Source: Mycobacterium paraterrae
Lineage (GTDB): Bacteria; Actinomycetota; Actinomycetes; Mycobacteriales; Mycobacteriaceae
NCBI RefSeq assembly: GCF_022430545.2
Contig: NZ_CP092488.2
Location: 4,216,001 to 4,280,000 of the forward strand
Direction: 5' to 3'
Length of the DNA stretch: 64,000 bases
The first letter of the stretch is position 1. Every line of letters begins with the position of its first letter. A program made the translations under genes and the position numbers. Below the pieces are notes generated by a model. The model saw nothing but the letters and a program-made list of their open reading frames with translations, did no database searches and had not been told where the DNA came from. Of this stretch, positions 8,784 to 16,386 are shown piece by piece.

Positions 8784-10204
8784 ACCCGCCGCGTGATAAG
8801 CCGCACCGCGATCGGCCGGGAAGTCGGAATGCGCAGCGTTCGCCGCGGCCGCCGAGGCGCAAGCCCCTGGATCCGGCACGACGGGCCGCCTTCGATGTGC
8901 TGCGGGCGGTGCGCGAACGCGACGCCTACCCGAACCTGCTACTGCCGGTTCTGTTGCGCGAGCGCGGGATCAGCGGTCGTGATGCCGCCTTCGCGACCGA
9001 ATTGACGTACGGCAGCAGTCGCATCCGGGGATTGCTGGACGCGGTCATCGGTGCCGCCGCTGACAGGTCCCCTGACACCATCGATCCGGTGCTGCTCGAC
9101 CTGCTGCGGCTCGGCACCTATCAGTTGCTACGCACCCGCGTCGACGCGCACGCCGCCGTCTCTACCACGGTCGAACAAGCCGGGATCGAATTCGATTCGG
9201 CACGAGCAGGTTTCGTCAACGGCGTACTCCGCACGATCAGCACTCGCGACGAGGCGTCCTGGCTCGAGGAGCTGGCACCCGCCGAATCGGCCGACCCGAT
9301 CGGGCATGCCGCATTCATGCACGCCCACCCGCGCTGGATCGCCCAGTCGTTCGTCGACGCGTTGGGTGGCGCCGCAGGAGAACTCGGTGCGGCCCTGGCC
9401 GCCGATGACGCTCGGCCGCAGGTGCATTTGGCGGCCCGACCCGGCGTCTTGACCGCGGGGGATTTGGCGTCGGCGGTCGACGGCAGCGTCGGCCGATTCT
9501 CGCCCTATGCGGTGTACCTGCCCGCCGGCGACCCCGCGCAGCTTGCGGCGGTACGCGACGGACAGGCGCTGGTCCAGGACGAAGGTAGCCAATTGGTCGC
9601 CCGCGCAATGACTTTGGCGCCCGTGGCCGACGACGGCGGCCGATGGCTGGACCTGTGCGCGGGCCCGGGTGGCAAGACGGCGCTGCTGGGCGCATTGGCG
9701 GCCGAATCCGGGGCGCGAGTCACCGCGGTGGAGCCGGCTCCGCACCGTGCCGAGCTGGTCGTCGAGAACACCCGTGGCCTGCCGGTCGAGGTCCTGCAGG
9801 TCGACGGTCGCAGCAGCGGACTCGACGCGGGTTTCGACCGGGTGCTCGTCGATGCGCCGTGTACCGGTTTGGGTGCGTTACGGCGCCGCCCCGACGCCCG
9901 GTGGAGGCGTCAGCCGTCCGACGTCCCGCCGCTGACAAGGCTGCAACGGGAATTGCTGGCGGCCGCGATAGCGCTCACCCGCCCGGGCGGCGTAATTCTG
10001 TACGCCACCTGTTCGCCCCACCTCGCCGAGACGGTCGGCGTCGTCGGCGATGCGTTGCGCCGATACCCGGTGTCCGCGTTGGACACCCGTCCGCTGTTCC
10101 CGGGGCTGAACGACCTGGGCGACGGTCCCTATGTTCAGCTCTGGCCGCATCGCCACGGCACCGACGCCATGTTCGCCGCGGCTTTGGTCAAGTCAGACGA
10201 CTGA
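8780..10204 (+). CDS. rsmB: 16S rRNA (cytosine-C5)-methyltransferase RsmB (Fmu)
   Basis: Methylates a cytosine of 16S rRNA using SAM. The 474-aa protein has an N-terminal NusB-like helical domain (about 30-170) and a Rossmann methyltransferase domain. The SAM site is WLDLCAGPGGKTALLGAL. The two catalytic cysteines are in VDAPCTGLGALRRRPDARWR and YATCSPHLAET. The ATG at 8780 overlaps the fmt stop. The basic N-terminal tail (about 30 residues, rich in Arg and Pro) is longer than in enterobacterial RsmB. Confidence 0.95.
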   Translation: MNPPRDKPHRDRPGSRNAQRSPRPPRRKPLDPARRAAFDVLRAVRERDAYPNLLLPVLLRERGISGRDAAFATELTYGSSRIRGLLDAVIGAAADRSPDTIDPVLLDLLRLGTYQLLRTRVDAHAAVSTTVEQAGIEFDSARAGFVNGVLRTISTRDEASWLEELAPAESADPIGHAAFMHAHPRWIAQSFVDALGGAAGELGAALAADDARPQVHLAARPGVLTAGDLASAVDGSVGRFSPYAVYLPAGDPAQLAAVRDGQALVQDEGSQLVARAMTLAPVADDGGRWLDLCAGPGGKTALLGALAAESGARVTAVEPAPHRAELVVENTRGLPVEVLQVDGRSSGLDAGFDRVLVDAPCTGLGALRRRPDARWRRQPSDVPPLTRLQRELLAAAIALTRPGGVILYATCSPHLAETVGVVGDALRRYPVSALDTRPLFPGLNDLGDGPYVQLWPHRHGTDAMFAAALVKSDD

Positions 10205-10210
10205 CCGATG

Positions 10211-11014
10211 TCACAGCCGGGCGAGTAGTTCTGCCTTCTTCGCGGCGAATTCTTCGTCCGACAGGATGCCGCGTTGATGCAGTCCGGCCAGCGACTCGAT
10301 GGCAGCCACGATGGCGTTCGCATCAGCAGAGCTCTGCGGTTCCGGCGATGCGACGGGAGTGGGCGCTGCGGCCGGTGGCGTCGGGCTGGACTGGGACTGG
10401 GACTGGTGTTGCGGTGTGGGCGCTGCGACGGGAGTCTCGTGCACTTGCTGGTCGCCCAATTCTGGGAGCGTGGTGACTGCGAAGGTGCCGAGCTGACTGG
10501 TGAAAGCCACTGAGCCGACTCCGCTTCCTTGTTGTTGCTGCACTCCGCCGATCCGGTGTTCGCCGGTGTCGTAAACCCTTGTCACACCGTTGATCTGAAG
10601 TGCGAGCCGCCGGGTGTTGGGAAAGATCGCGTACCGTGCCTCGTTTTGGGCTCCGGTCGCACTCGGAACGCCCAGCTCTGCCGGCCACCAGTTGGCGGAC
10701 GTGAATCCACCCGCTGCGCTTGCCGGCGAGGCGGGAAACACCGTGGTCGTGGTCAGCAACTCGGCGAGCTCGCCGCACAACGCGTCGACTCGAGCCTTCA
10801 GCGCGTTGTTGAACATGTCGCCGACCATCGTCATGCCGCCGCGCATCCACTGTCCCGAGCCGCCGAGTTCAGGGATGTTGAATTGCGCCATGGTTCGACC
10901 ACCGGCGTCGACGGCGAACAGCATCGCCAGCACGGCTTGGCGGGACAATTGGTAGCGCTGGGCGATCTCGTCGATGGCCCTTTCCGCGTCGGGCGTAACC
11001 GTTGCCTTCGTCAT
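10211..11014 (-). CDS. SHOCT-domain protein of unknown function
   Basis: A 267-aa cytosolic protein in three parts. The N-terminal helical segment (TPDAERAIDEIAQRYQLSR) looks helix-turn-helix-like. A central globular region contains NWWPAELGVPS and YAIFPNTRRLALQINGVTRVYDTGEHRIGGV. A low-complexity Gln/Ser/Pro linker then leads to a short C-terminal SHOCT motif (LHQRGILSDEEFAAKKAELL). SHOCT motifs are thought to mediate oligomerisation. It is convergent with rsmB (6 nt) and divergent from rpe. Binding partner and role are unknown. Confidence 0.8.
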   Translation of the reverse strand: MTKATVTPDAERAIDEIAQRYQLSRQAVLAMLFAVDAGGRTMAQFNIPELGGSGQWMRGGMTMVGDMFNNALKARVDALCGELAELLTTTTVFPASPASAAGGFTSANWWPAELGVPSATGAQNEARYAIFPNTRRLALQINGVTRVYDTGEHRIGGVQQQQGSGVGSVAFTSQLGTFAVTTLPELGDQQVHETPVAAPTPQHQSQSQSSPTPPAAAPTPVASPEPQSSADANAIVAAIESLAGLHQRGILSDEEFAAKKAELLARL

Positions 11015-11140
11015 GGCAGATCCTTTGCAGTCGTCGACAACTCGAGGTTACGCAAATCCACCACGCCCGCCAGGACACACCGCCACGAAGTCTCCCTTCC
11101 ACGACATTCGACGCGCGTCGTGGGTGGGGTCGGCTCCCAG

Positions 11141-11146
11141 TAAGGT
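11141..11146 (+). promoter_or_regulatory. -10 element (TAAGGT) of a leaderless rpe-ribD promoter
   Basis: TAAGGT, then 7 nt, then the ATG at 11154, with no ribosome site. The same hexamer and spacing precede secG. Confidence 0.5.
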
Positions 11147-11153
11147 GACGTTC

Positions 11154-11843
11154 ATGTCAGGCACGACCGACCGACCACTGATCGCCCCGTCGATTCTCGC
11201 CGCCGATTTCGCTCGGCTGGCTGACGCGGCCGCCGACGTCGAAGGCGCGGACTGGCTGCACGTCGACGTCATGGATGCGCATTTCGTGCCGAACCTGACC
11301 CTCGGTCTGCCGGTGGTAGAGAGCCTGTTGGCTGCCACCGACATCCCAATGGATTGCCACCTGATGATCGAAGACCCCGACCGGTGGGCGCCGCCGTACG
11401 CCGAGGCAGGGGCCTACAACGTCACTTTCCACGCCGAGGCGACCGACAACCCGGTCAGCGTGGCCCGCGACATCCGCGCCGCCGGCGCCAAAGCGGGTTT
11501 GAGCATCAAACCGGGCACCCCGCTAAACCCGTACCTGGACATCCTCAAAAATTTCGACACATTCCTGGTGATGTCGGTCGAGCCCGGCTTCGGCGGTCAG
11601 AAATTCATCCCCGAAGTGCTCAGCAAGGTGCGCGAGGTGCGCAAACTTGTCGACTCCGGCGAATTGACGATCCTGGTCGAGATCGACGGCGGCATCAACG
11701 CCGACACCATCGAACAGGCCGCCGAGGCCGGTGTCGACTGCTTCGTCGCCGGCTCGGCGGTCTATGGCGCCGACGACCCTGCCGCAGCAGTCGAGGCGTT
11801 GCGGCGACAGGCTGGCGCGGTCTCACCGCATCTGCGCCGATGA
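11154..11843 (+). CDS. rpe: ribulose-phosphate 3-epimerase
   Basis: Interconverts ribulose 5-phosphate and xylulose 5-phosphate in the pentose-phosphate pathway. This 229-aa TIM-barrel protein shows the metal/catalytic motifs LHVDVMDAHFVPN, DCHLMIEDP, SVEPGFGGQKF and EIDGGINADT, and the phosphate-binding VAGSAVYG near the C-terminus. The ATG at 11154 is supported by a leaderless promoter. Its stop overlaps the ribD start (ATGA), linking pentose supply to riboflavin synthesis, which uses ribulose 5-phosphate. Confidence 0.97.
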   Translation: MSGTTDRPLIAPSILAADFARLADAAADVEGADWLHVDVMDAHFVPNLTLGLPVVESLLAATDIPMDCHLMIEDPDRWAPPYAEAGAYNVTFHAEATDNPVSVARDIRAAGAKAGLSIKPGTPLNPYLDILKNFDTFLVMSVEPGFGGQKFIPEVLSKVREVRKLVDSGELTILVEIDGGINADTIEQAAEAGVDCFVAGSAVYGADDPAAAVEALRRQAGAVSPHLRR

Positions 11844-12865
11844 GCAACCCGGCGGCAACGTCCGTGGGTTACGACTCCGCCATGCAGTTGGCGGTCGAGC
11901 AAGCCAATCTGGTCAAGGGCAAGACCTATCCGAACCCGCCGGTCGGCGCCGTGATCCTGGATCGTGACGGCCGGGTCGTTGGGGTCGGCGGCACCCAGCG
12001 GACCGGTAGTGCGCATGCCGAGGTGATGGCCTTGCGCCGGGCGGGGCAGCTGGCGACCGGCGGCACGGCTGTCGTCACCCTGGAGCCGTGTAACCACCAC
12101 GGCAAGACCCCGCCATGCGTCGACGCACTGATCGCGGCGGGCGTTGCGACGGTGGTGTACGCGGTGAGCGATCCGAATCCCGCGGCCGCGGGCGGCGCGG
12201 CACGGTTGGCCGCCGCTGGGGTGCACGTCGTGAGCGACGTAGGGGCCGACTTGGTGACGGCCGGACCGCTACGCGAATGGTTACACAAGCAGCGCACCGG
12301 ATTGCCCCACGTGACGTGGAAGTACGCCACCAGCATCGACGGCCGCAGCGCCGCCGCGGACGGCTCCAGCCAGTGGATCACCAGCGAGTCCGCGCGCGCC
12401 GACGTACACCGTCGCCGGGCAACGGCGGACGCGATTGTCGTGGGCACCGGCACGGTCCTTATCGACGATCCGACGTTGACGGCCCGGCTTGCCGACGGCG
12501 GTCTCGCGGACCGTCAGCCGATGCGGGTTGTCGTGGGAATGCGCGAGATACCTTCGGAAGCAAAGGTTCTCAACGACGATTCGCGCACCATGGTGATCCG
12601 CACCCGTGATCCGGCGGAAGTGCTCAGGGCGTTGTCCGATCGGACCGACGTGCTGCTGGAAGGCGGCCCGACACTTGCCGGGGCGTTCCTGCGCGCCGGG
12701 GCTATCGACCGGATCTTGGCCTATGTCGCGCCGATCCTGCTCGGCGGTCCGATCACCGCGGTCGACGATGTTGGCGTGCCCAGCATCGCCCGCGCCCTGC
12801 GCTGGCGCTATGACGGTGTCGAGCGCGTCGGCCCGGACCTGGTGCTGAGCTTGGTGCCGCGATAA
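11840..12865 (+). CDS. ribD: bifunctional riboflavin biosynthesis deaminase/reductase RibD
   Basis: Catalyses the second and third steps of riboflavin synthesis, deaminating then reducing the pyrimidine intermediate. The 341-aa protein has an N-terminal cytidine-deaminase-like zinc domain (HAEVMAL, then PCNHHGKTPPC). The C-terminal reductase domain shows KYATSIDGRSAAADGSSQW, VGTGTVLIDDP and LLEGGPTLAGAFL. The ATG at 11840 overlaps the rpe stop. M. tuberculosis nomenclature calls this gene ribG. Confidence 0.95.
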   Translation: MSNPAATSVGYDSAMQLAVEQANLVKGKTYPNPPVGAVILDRDGRVVGVGGTQRTGSAHAEVMALRRAGQLATGGTAVVTLEPCNHHGKTPPCVDALIAAGVATVVYAVSDPNPAAAGGAARLAAAGVHVVSDVGADLVTAGPLREWLHKQRTGLPHVTWKYATSIDGRSAAADGSSQWITSESARADVHRRRATADAIVVGTGTVLIDDPTLTARLADGGLADRQPMRVVVGMREIPSEAKVLNDDSRTMVIRTRDPAEVLRALSDRTDVLLEGGPTLAGAFLRAGAIDRILAYVAPILLGGPITAVDDVGVPSIARALRWRYDGVERVGPDLVLSLVPR

Positions 12866-12902
12866 AGCGCTAAGCGCTGTCCCGGAATCGCGGCACCAAG
12901 CT
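12848..12902. terminator. 16-bp perfect inverted repeat at a convergent gene end
   Basis: AGCTTGGTGCCGCGAT (12848-12863) and its exact reverse complement ATCGCGGCACCAAGCT (12887-12902) flank a 23-nt loop. The loop contains two AGCGCT palindromes. The left arm includes the last codons of ribD and the right arm ends just before the stop of the convergent lipoprotein gene. It probably acts as a bidirectional terminator. There is no U-tract, as is usual in mycobacteria. Confidence 0.65.
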
Positions 12903-12904
12903 GG

Positions 12905-13531
12905 TCAGCCGGCCAGGCCGCTCTTGATCGCGGCGTCCTGCTTCTGGCCGATGTCAGCGGCAAACGCGGGCGGCACCGGGTCGTCCGTCTTGCCGTCGAA
13001 CTCAAGCGTGACAAAGGCTTTGCCTTCGGTGAACAGCAACACTGTGACCGACTTCGAGCCGTCCGGCGAGGTGCCCTGCACGATCGTGCCGCCTTCGCCG
13101 ACCGCCGCTGGTTGGGGCTCCCCGCCTGTCACGCTGCTGCCCAGCGCCGATTTCGCGCCGTCCAAGGCGGTTGCGGCGCCCGCCGAATCGGGCAGGATCA
13201 TGATCGTGTCACCGATCTCGCGGGTGTCGCTCTGGTTACTGAAAACGGTTGCTACACCGGACTTTTCGTTCGGGTTCTCGGTCGGCGGCGCGGCGGAGAA
13301 GGTGTCGCCCGGCAGCGCGATGTCCTCGGGCTTGATCAACAGTTTGGCGTAACCACCCGACTCGGCCGCCGCCGGACTCGGTTCGGAGCTGGAAGAGTTC
13401 TTGGCAGTGGCCGAGGCCGTCGATGACGTCGACGCCGGCTTGTCCGACTTACTACTGCAACCGGTTGCCGATAGCCCTAACAGCACGGCGGATGCGGTCA
13501 GGCCCGCGACCGCGATCACTGGAGTTTTCAT
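12905..13531 (-). CDS. lipoprotein of unknown function
   Basis: A 208-aa exported lipoprotein. The signal peptide ends SATGC (Cys25), followed by a long Ser/Thr/Ala-rich tether and a mature domain from about residue 60 (YAKLLIKPEDIALPGDTF). The domain continues with FSNQSDTREIGDTIMILPDS and TVLLFTEGKAFVTLEFDG and resembles small beta-sheet-rich mycobacterial lipoproteins. I cannot name the family with certainty. The ATG at 13531 has an AAGGAG ribosome site upstream. It is the first gene of a block absent from the ribG-p55 junction I remember in M. tuberculosis. Confidence 0.8.
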   Translation of the reverse strand: MKTPVIAVAGLTASAVLLGLSATGCSSKSDKPASTSSTASATAKNSSSSEPSPAAAESGGYAKLLIKPEDIALPGDTFSAAPPTENPNEKSGVATVFSNQSDTREIGDTIMILPDSAGAATALDGAKSALGSSVTGGEPQPAAVGEGGTIVQGTSPDGSKSVTVLLFTEGKAFVTLEFDGKTDDPVPPAFAADIGQKQDAAIKSGLAG

Positions 13532-13758
13532 CGATGCGCTCCTTCGCCGAGTGGCCCGCCCGCCCGTGCGGTGTTCGATGTGGGACGTTATCGGGTTGTC
13601 GGAATAGTAGCTGACAGTCACATATCGAGGCGCGATATTGCGCGATATGAGTGGCAGTCATTTACGCATTGTTTACGTTCTATGCAAGGCAGTTCCGATC
13701 TTTCGCGTGCAATACTTCGCCGATTCATCTATCCCGGGTGACGACTGAAAGGTTGGAC

Positions 13759-14292
13759 ATGATTAATCCGATACCCCGGACATTGGTTGTCGCCAGCGCG
13801 ATCACGGGCACCTTGATCGGCCTTGCCGCGTGCTCGAGCGGGCCGAAGATGGTGAGCAAGGACGATATCGCCAAACAGATCACTGCCAAGATGAGCGACG
13901 CCGCCGGCAACAAGCCGGATTCGGTCTCGTGTCCGGACGGATTGAAGGGCGAGGTCGGTGCCCAGCTGAACTGCGCGATGAAGATCAAGGGCCAGGACTA
14001 CAACGTCAACGTCACCGCTACCAGCGTAAAAGGCGATGACGTTGAGTTCGACATGGTCGAGACGGTCGATAAGGACCTGGTCGCCAGCAAGGTCAGCGAA
14101 CAGCTCACCCAGAAGGTTGGCCGCAAGCCCGACGCTGTGACGTGTCCCGACAACCTGAAGGGCGCCGTGGGGTCGACGTTGCGCTGCGACCTGAAAGACG
14201 ATGGGCAGACCTACGGCGTCACGGTCACCGTCAGCGATGTCGAGGCCGGTGACGTGCACTTCGATTTCAAGGTTGACGACCAAGCCAAATAA
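13759..14292 (+). CDS. lipoprotein with two tandem DUF4333 domains
   Basis: A 177-aa lipoprotein with lipobox GLAAC (Cys25). The mature part is a duplication of one DUF4333-like unit. Unit one has KPDSVSCPDGLKGEVGAQLNC and unit two KPDAVTCPDNLKGAVGSTLRC. Each ends in a strand pattern (YNVNVTATSVKGDDVEFD and YGVTVTVSDVEAGDVHFD). The two conserved Cys per unit probably form a disulphide. Function unknown; the position suggests an envelope role with the next lipoprotein gene 91 nt downstream. Confidence 0.85.
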   Translation: MINPIPRTLVVASAITGTLIGLAACSSGPKMVSKDDIAKQITAKMSDAAGNKPDSVSCPDGLKGEVGAQLNCAMKIKGQDYNVNVTATSVKGDDVEFDMVETVDKDLVASKVSEQLTQKVGRKPDAVTCPDNLKGAVGSTLRCDLKDDGQTYGVTVTVSDVEAGDVHFDFKVDDQAK

Positions 14293-14383
14293 TGGACGCG
14301 AGCGTGTTCCAATCAATTTCCAATCATCGGTGCGTACAGTTTTCGCGCTGCGAATCAATAATCGACTTAAAAGAGGACGGCAA

Positions 14384-15736
14384 ATGCCGAAAATCGGGTG
14401 GTATTCACGTGCTTCTGTGTTTGCTGCGGTGATGGTTTTGGCATGTGCGGGGTGCAGTTCGACGAAATCGTCGACACCCGCCGCCGCTCCCGCCGCCGCC
14501 GCGGATTCGGTGCAGATCCACGGGAATGCCTCGGATCCGGTCAACAAGATCGTCATCAAGGCAATCGCCGACTTGCAGACCTTTTGGGAAGGTGAGTTCC
14601 CCAAGCTCTACGGTCACGACTACACCCCGGTGAAAGGCGGCTTCTACGCGGTCACGCCGTCGTCGGGTCAATTCGCACCGTGCGCCCAGGCGGCCGCCGA
14701 CATCTCCGGCAACGCGTTTTACTGCTCGAAGGCCGACGATGTGGCATGGGACGTCGAGAAGTTGCTGCCTGACCTGCGAAAGCGCTTCGGAGACTTCGTG
14801 ATTCCGGTCGTGCTGGCCCATGAGTGGGGCCATGCCATCCAAGCGCGAGCCGACTTCCAAGGTCCGACCGTGGTCAAGGAGATTCAGGCCGACTGCTTCG
14901 CCGGGGCCTGGGCGGCTCATGCGGCCAAAACCGAGGCCTTCAAAGCCAGCGAAGACGACCTCGACAATGCGCTCGCCGGCTTCCTTTTCCTTCGCGACGA
15001 GCCAGGGACCGAGAAGCGCGATCCTCAGGCCCACGGCAGCGGCTTCGACCGGGTGAACTCGTTCCGCACCGGATTCGACAACGGCGCGGGATCGTGCAAG
15101 GGCTACAAGGTCGGCGATCCGCCGGTCGTCGAGATTCCCTTCACCAACGCCGCCGACGTCGAGAGCGGCGGCAACGCACCTTACGAGGACATCATCAGCG
15201 GCGTCCCGAATGATCTGGAGGACTACTGGTCTCAGGTCTATCCCAAGTTGACCGGGCAGCCCTGGACACCGCTGCAGCCGGCGAGGGCCTTCAACCCGGC
15301 CGATCCACCCACCTGTGGAGGGCAGCCGACCAGCGACTACGTGCTGTTCTATTGCGTACCGGAGGACTACGTCGGATTCGACGCCGTCAAGGCGATGCCT
15401 CAGATCTACGACCAGGGCGGTGATTTCGCGGTCGCCACCCTGATCGCGACCCAATACGGACTGGCGGTGCTGGCGCACGGCGGTCAAGACGCGACTGACA
15501 AGCTCACCTCGCTGCGTGCCGACTGCATGGCCGGTGCCTGGGCTGCCAGCATCCTATTGGAGGACCGCCCGGAAAGCGCTTTCAAGATGTCGCCGGGTGA
15601 CCTCGATAAGGGGATCACGGCGCTGATCGTCTTCCGCGGGTCTGGTGACGTGGCGCGCCAAGGGCACGGATCGGTCCGCGTCGACGCCTACCGCGACGGA
15701 GTCATGAACGGCGCCAAGGCCTGCGTGACGCGCTAA
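14384..15736 (+). CDS. lipoprotein: neutral zinc metallopeptidase with a pseudo-enzyme second copy
   Basis: A 450-aa lipoprotein (CAGC lipobox, Cys24) of the putative neutral zinc metallopeptidase family. The first domain carries HEWGH (146-150) and the downstream Glu ligand in KEIQADCFAGAW (Glu166). The second half (about 265-445) repeats the domain architecture: YWSQVYPKL matches FWEGEFPKL, LRADCMAGAW matches IQADCFAGAW, and GHGSVRVDAYRDG matches AHGSGFDRVNSFRTG. Its metal site is lost: HEWGH is replaced by QYGLA (357-361) and Glu166 by Ser376. It is therefore an active/inactive tandem duplication tethered to the membrane. Confidence 0.85.
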   Translation: MPKIGWYSRASVFAAVMVLACAGCSSTKSSTPAAAPAAAADSVQIHGNASDPVNKIVIKAIADLQTFWEGEFPKLYGHDYTPVKGGFYAVTPSSGQFAPCAQAAADISGNAFYCSKADDVAWDVEKLLPDLRKRFGDFVIPVVLAHEWGHAIQARADFQGPTVVKEIQADCFAGAWAAHAAKTEAFKASEDDLDNALAGFLFLRDEPGTEKRDPQAHGSGFDRVNSFRTGFDNGAGSCKGYKVGDPPVVEIPFTNAADVESGGNAPYEDIISGVPNDLEDYWSQVYPKLTGQPWTPLQPARAFNPADPPTCGGQPTSDYVLFYCVPEDYVGFDAVKAMPQIYDQGGDFAVATLIATQYGLAVLAHGGQDATDKLTSLRADCMAGAWAASILLEDRPESAFKMSPGDLDKGITALIVFRGSGDVARQGHGSVRVDAYRDGVMNGAKACVTR

Positions 15737-15738
15737 CG

Positions 15739-15945
15739 GTGTTCACGGTTCTCGGCTTTTCGTTCGGCTTTCTCGCCTTGGGCGCCGCCGTCGCGGTCAT
15801 CAATGTACTGACGACGATCTTCACGGTCGCGTTCACCGTCTACGCGAGTTTGGCGGTGATCGGGACGGTGGTGTTCACCGTCAAGGGCATCCGTCGACTG
15901 CGCCGCGGTGTCCAGGAACAACGAAAGGTGCCAGACCTGACATGA
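15739..15945 (+). CDS. small membrane protein (68 aa)
   Basis: Starts at a GTG only 2 nt after the metallopeptidase stop and ends in an ATGA overlap with the TM2 gene, so it is part of that operon. Two hydrophobic helices (about 3-30 and 33-48) are followed by a basic tail (GIRRLRRGVQEQRK). No family recognised. Its place suggests a membrane partner of the lipoprotein peptidase or the TM2 protein. Confidence 0.65.
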   Translation: MFTVLGFSFGFLALGAAVAVINVLTTIFTVAFTVYASLAVIGTVVFTVKGIRRLRRGVQEQRKVPDLT

Positions 15946-16268
15946 CGACGCCCGAATACCCTTATCCCGAAGACGGTTTCGGCTATCCGTCCCCGGGATA
16001 TCCTCCGCCGCCCGGTTGGCCCGTGGCCGTCGACGCCTACGGCCGGCCGCTGTCGGACCGCAGCAAAGTCACCGCCGGGCTATTGGGCTTGTTCTTTGGA
16101 TCTCTTGATGTGGGCCGGTTTTACCTCGGCTACACCGGGATGGGCATCGCGCAAATCGCCGCGACGTGGCTGACGTGTGGCATCGGCGGGCTGTGGCCGC
16201 TGATTGACGCCATCATGATCCTTGCCGGCAAAGTGCCGGACGCCCAGGGCCGCATCCTTCGGGAATGA
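15942..16268 (+). CDS. TM2-domain membrane protein
   Basis: A 108-aa protein. The N-terminal Pro/Tyr/Gly-rich tail (PEYPYPEDGFGYPSPGYPP) precedes a TM2 domain of two helices. The hallmark is KVTAGLLGLFFGSLDVGRFYLGYTGMGI, shown here by its parts GLLGLFFGSLDVGRFYLG and WLTCGIGGLWPLIDAIMIL. TM2 proteins are widespread but poorly understood. The ATG at 15942 overlaps the preceding stop. It ends the operon, convergent to the BTAD regulator. Confidence 0.85.
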   Translation: MTTPEYPYPEDGFGYPSPGYPPPPGWPVAVDAYGRPLSDRSKVTAGLLGLFFGSLDVGRFYLGYTGMGIAQIAATWLTCGIGGLWPLIDAIMILAGKVPDAQGRILRE

Positions 16269-16333
16269 TCGGCGGTCAACCTGGCTGCGCGGCGCGGTCA
16301 CCTACCCGGACGTCGGCGGCTGGCAGATCCCGA

Positions 16334-16357
16334 GTGGGCCTTGTCTCGCCGGCCCAC
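16334..16357. terminator. hairpin between convergent genes
   Basis: GTGGGCC (16334-16340) and GGCCCAC (16351-16357) form a 7-bp perfect stem with a 10-nt loop, midway between the TM2 gene and the convergent regulator gene. No U-tract. It is a plausible terminator for either strand. Confidence 0.35.
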
Positions 16358-16386
16358 AACACCTTTCGCGGCGGCTGGATCTCGAG

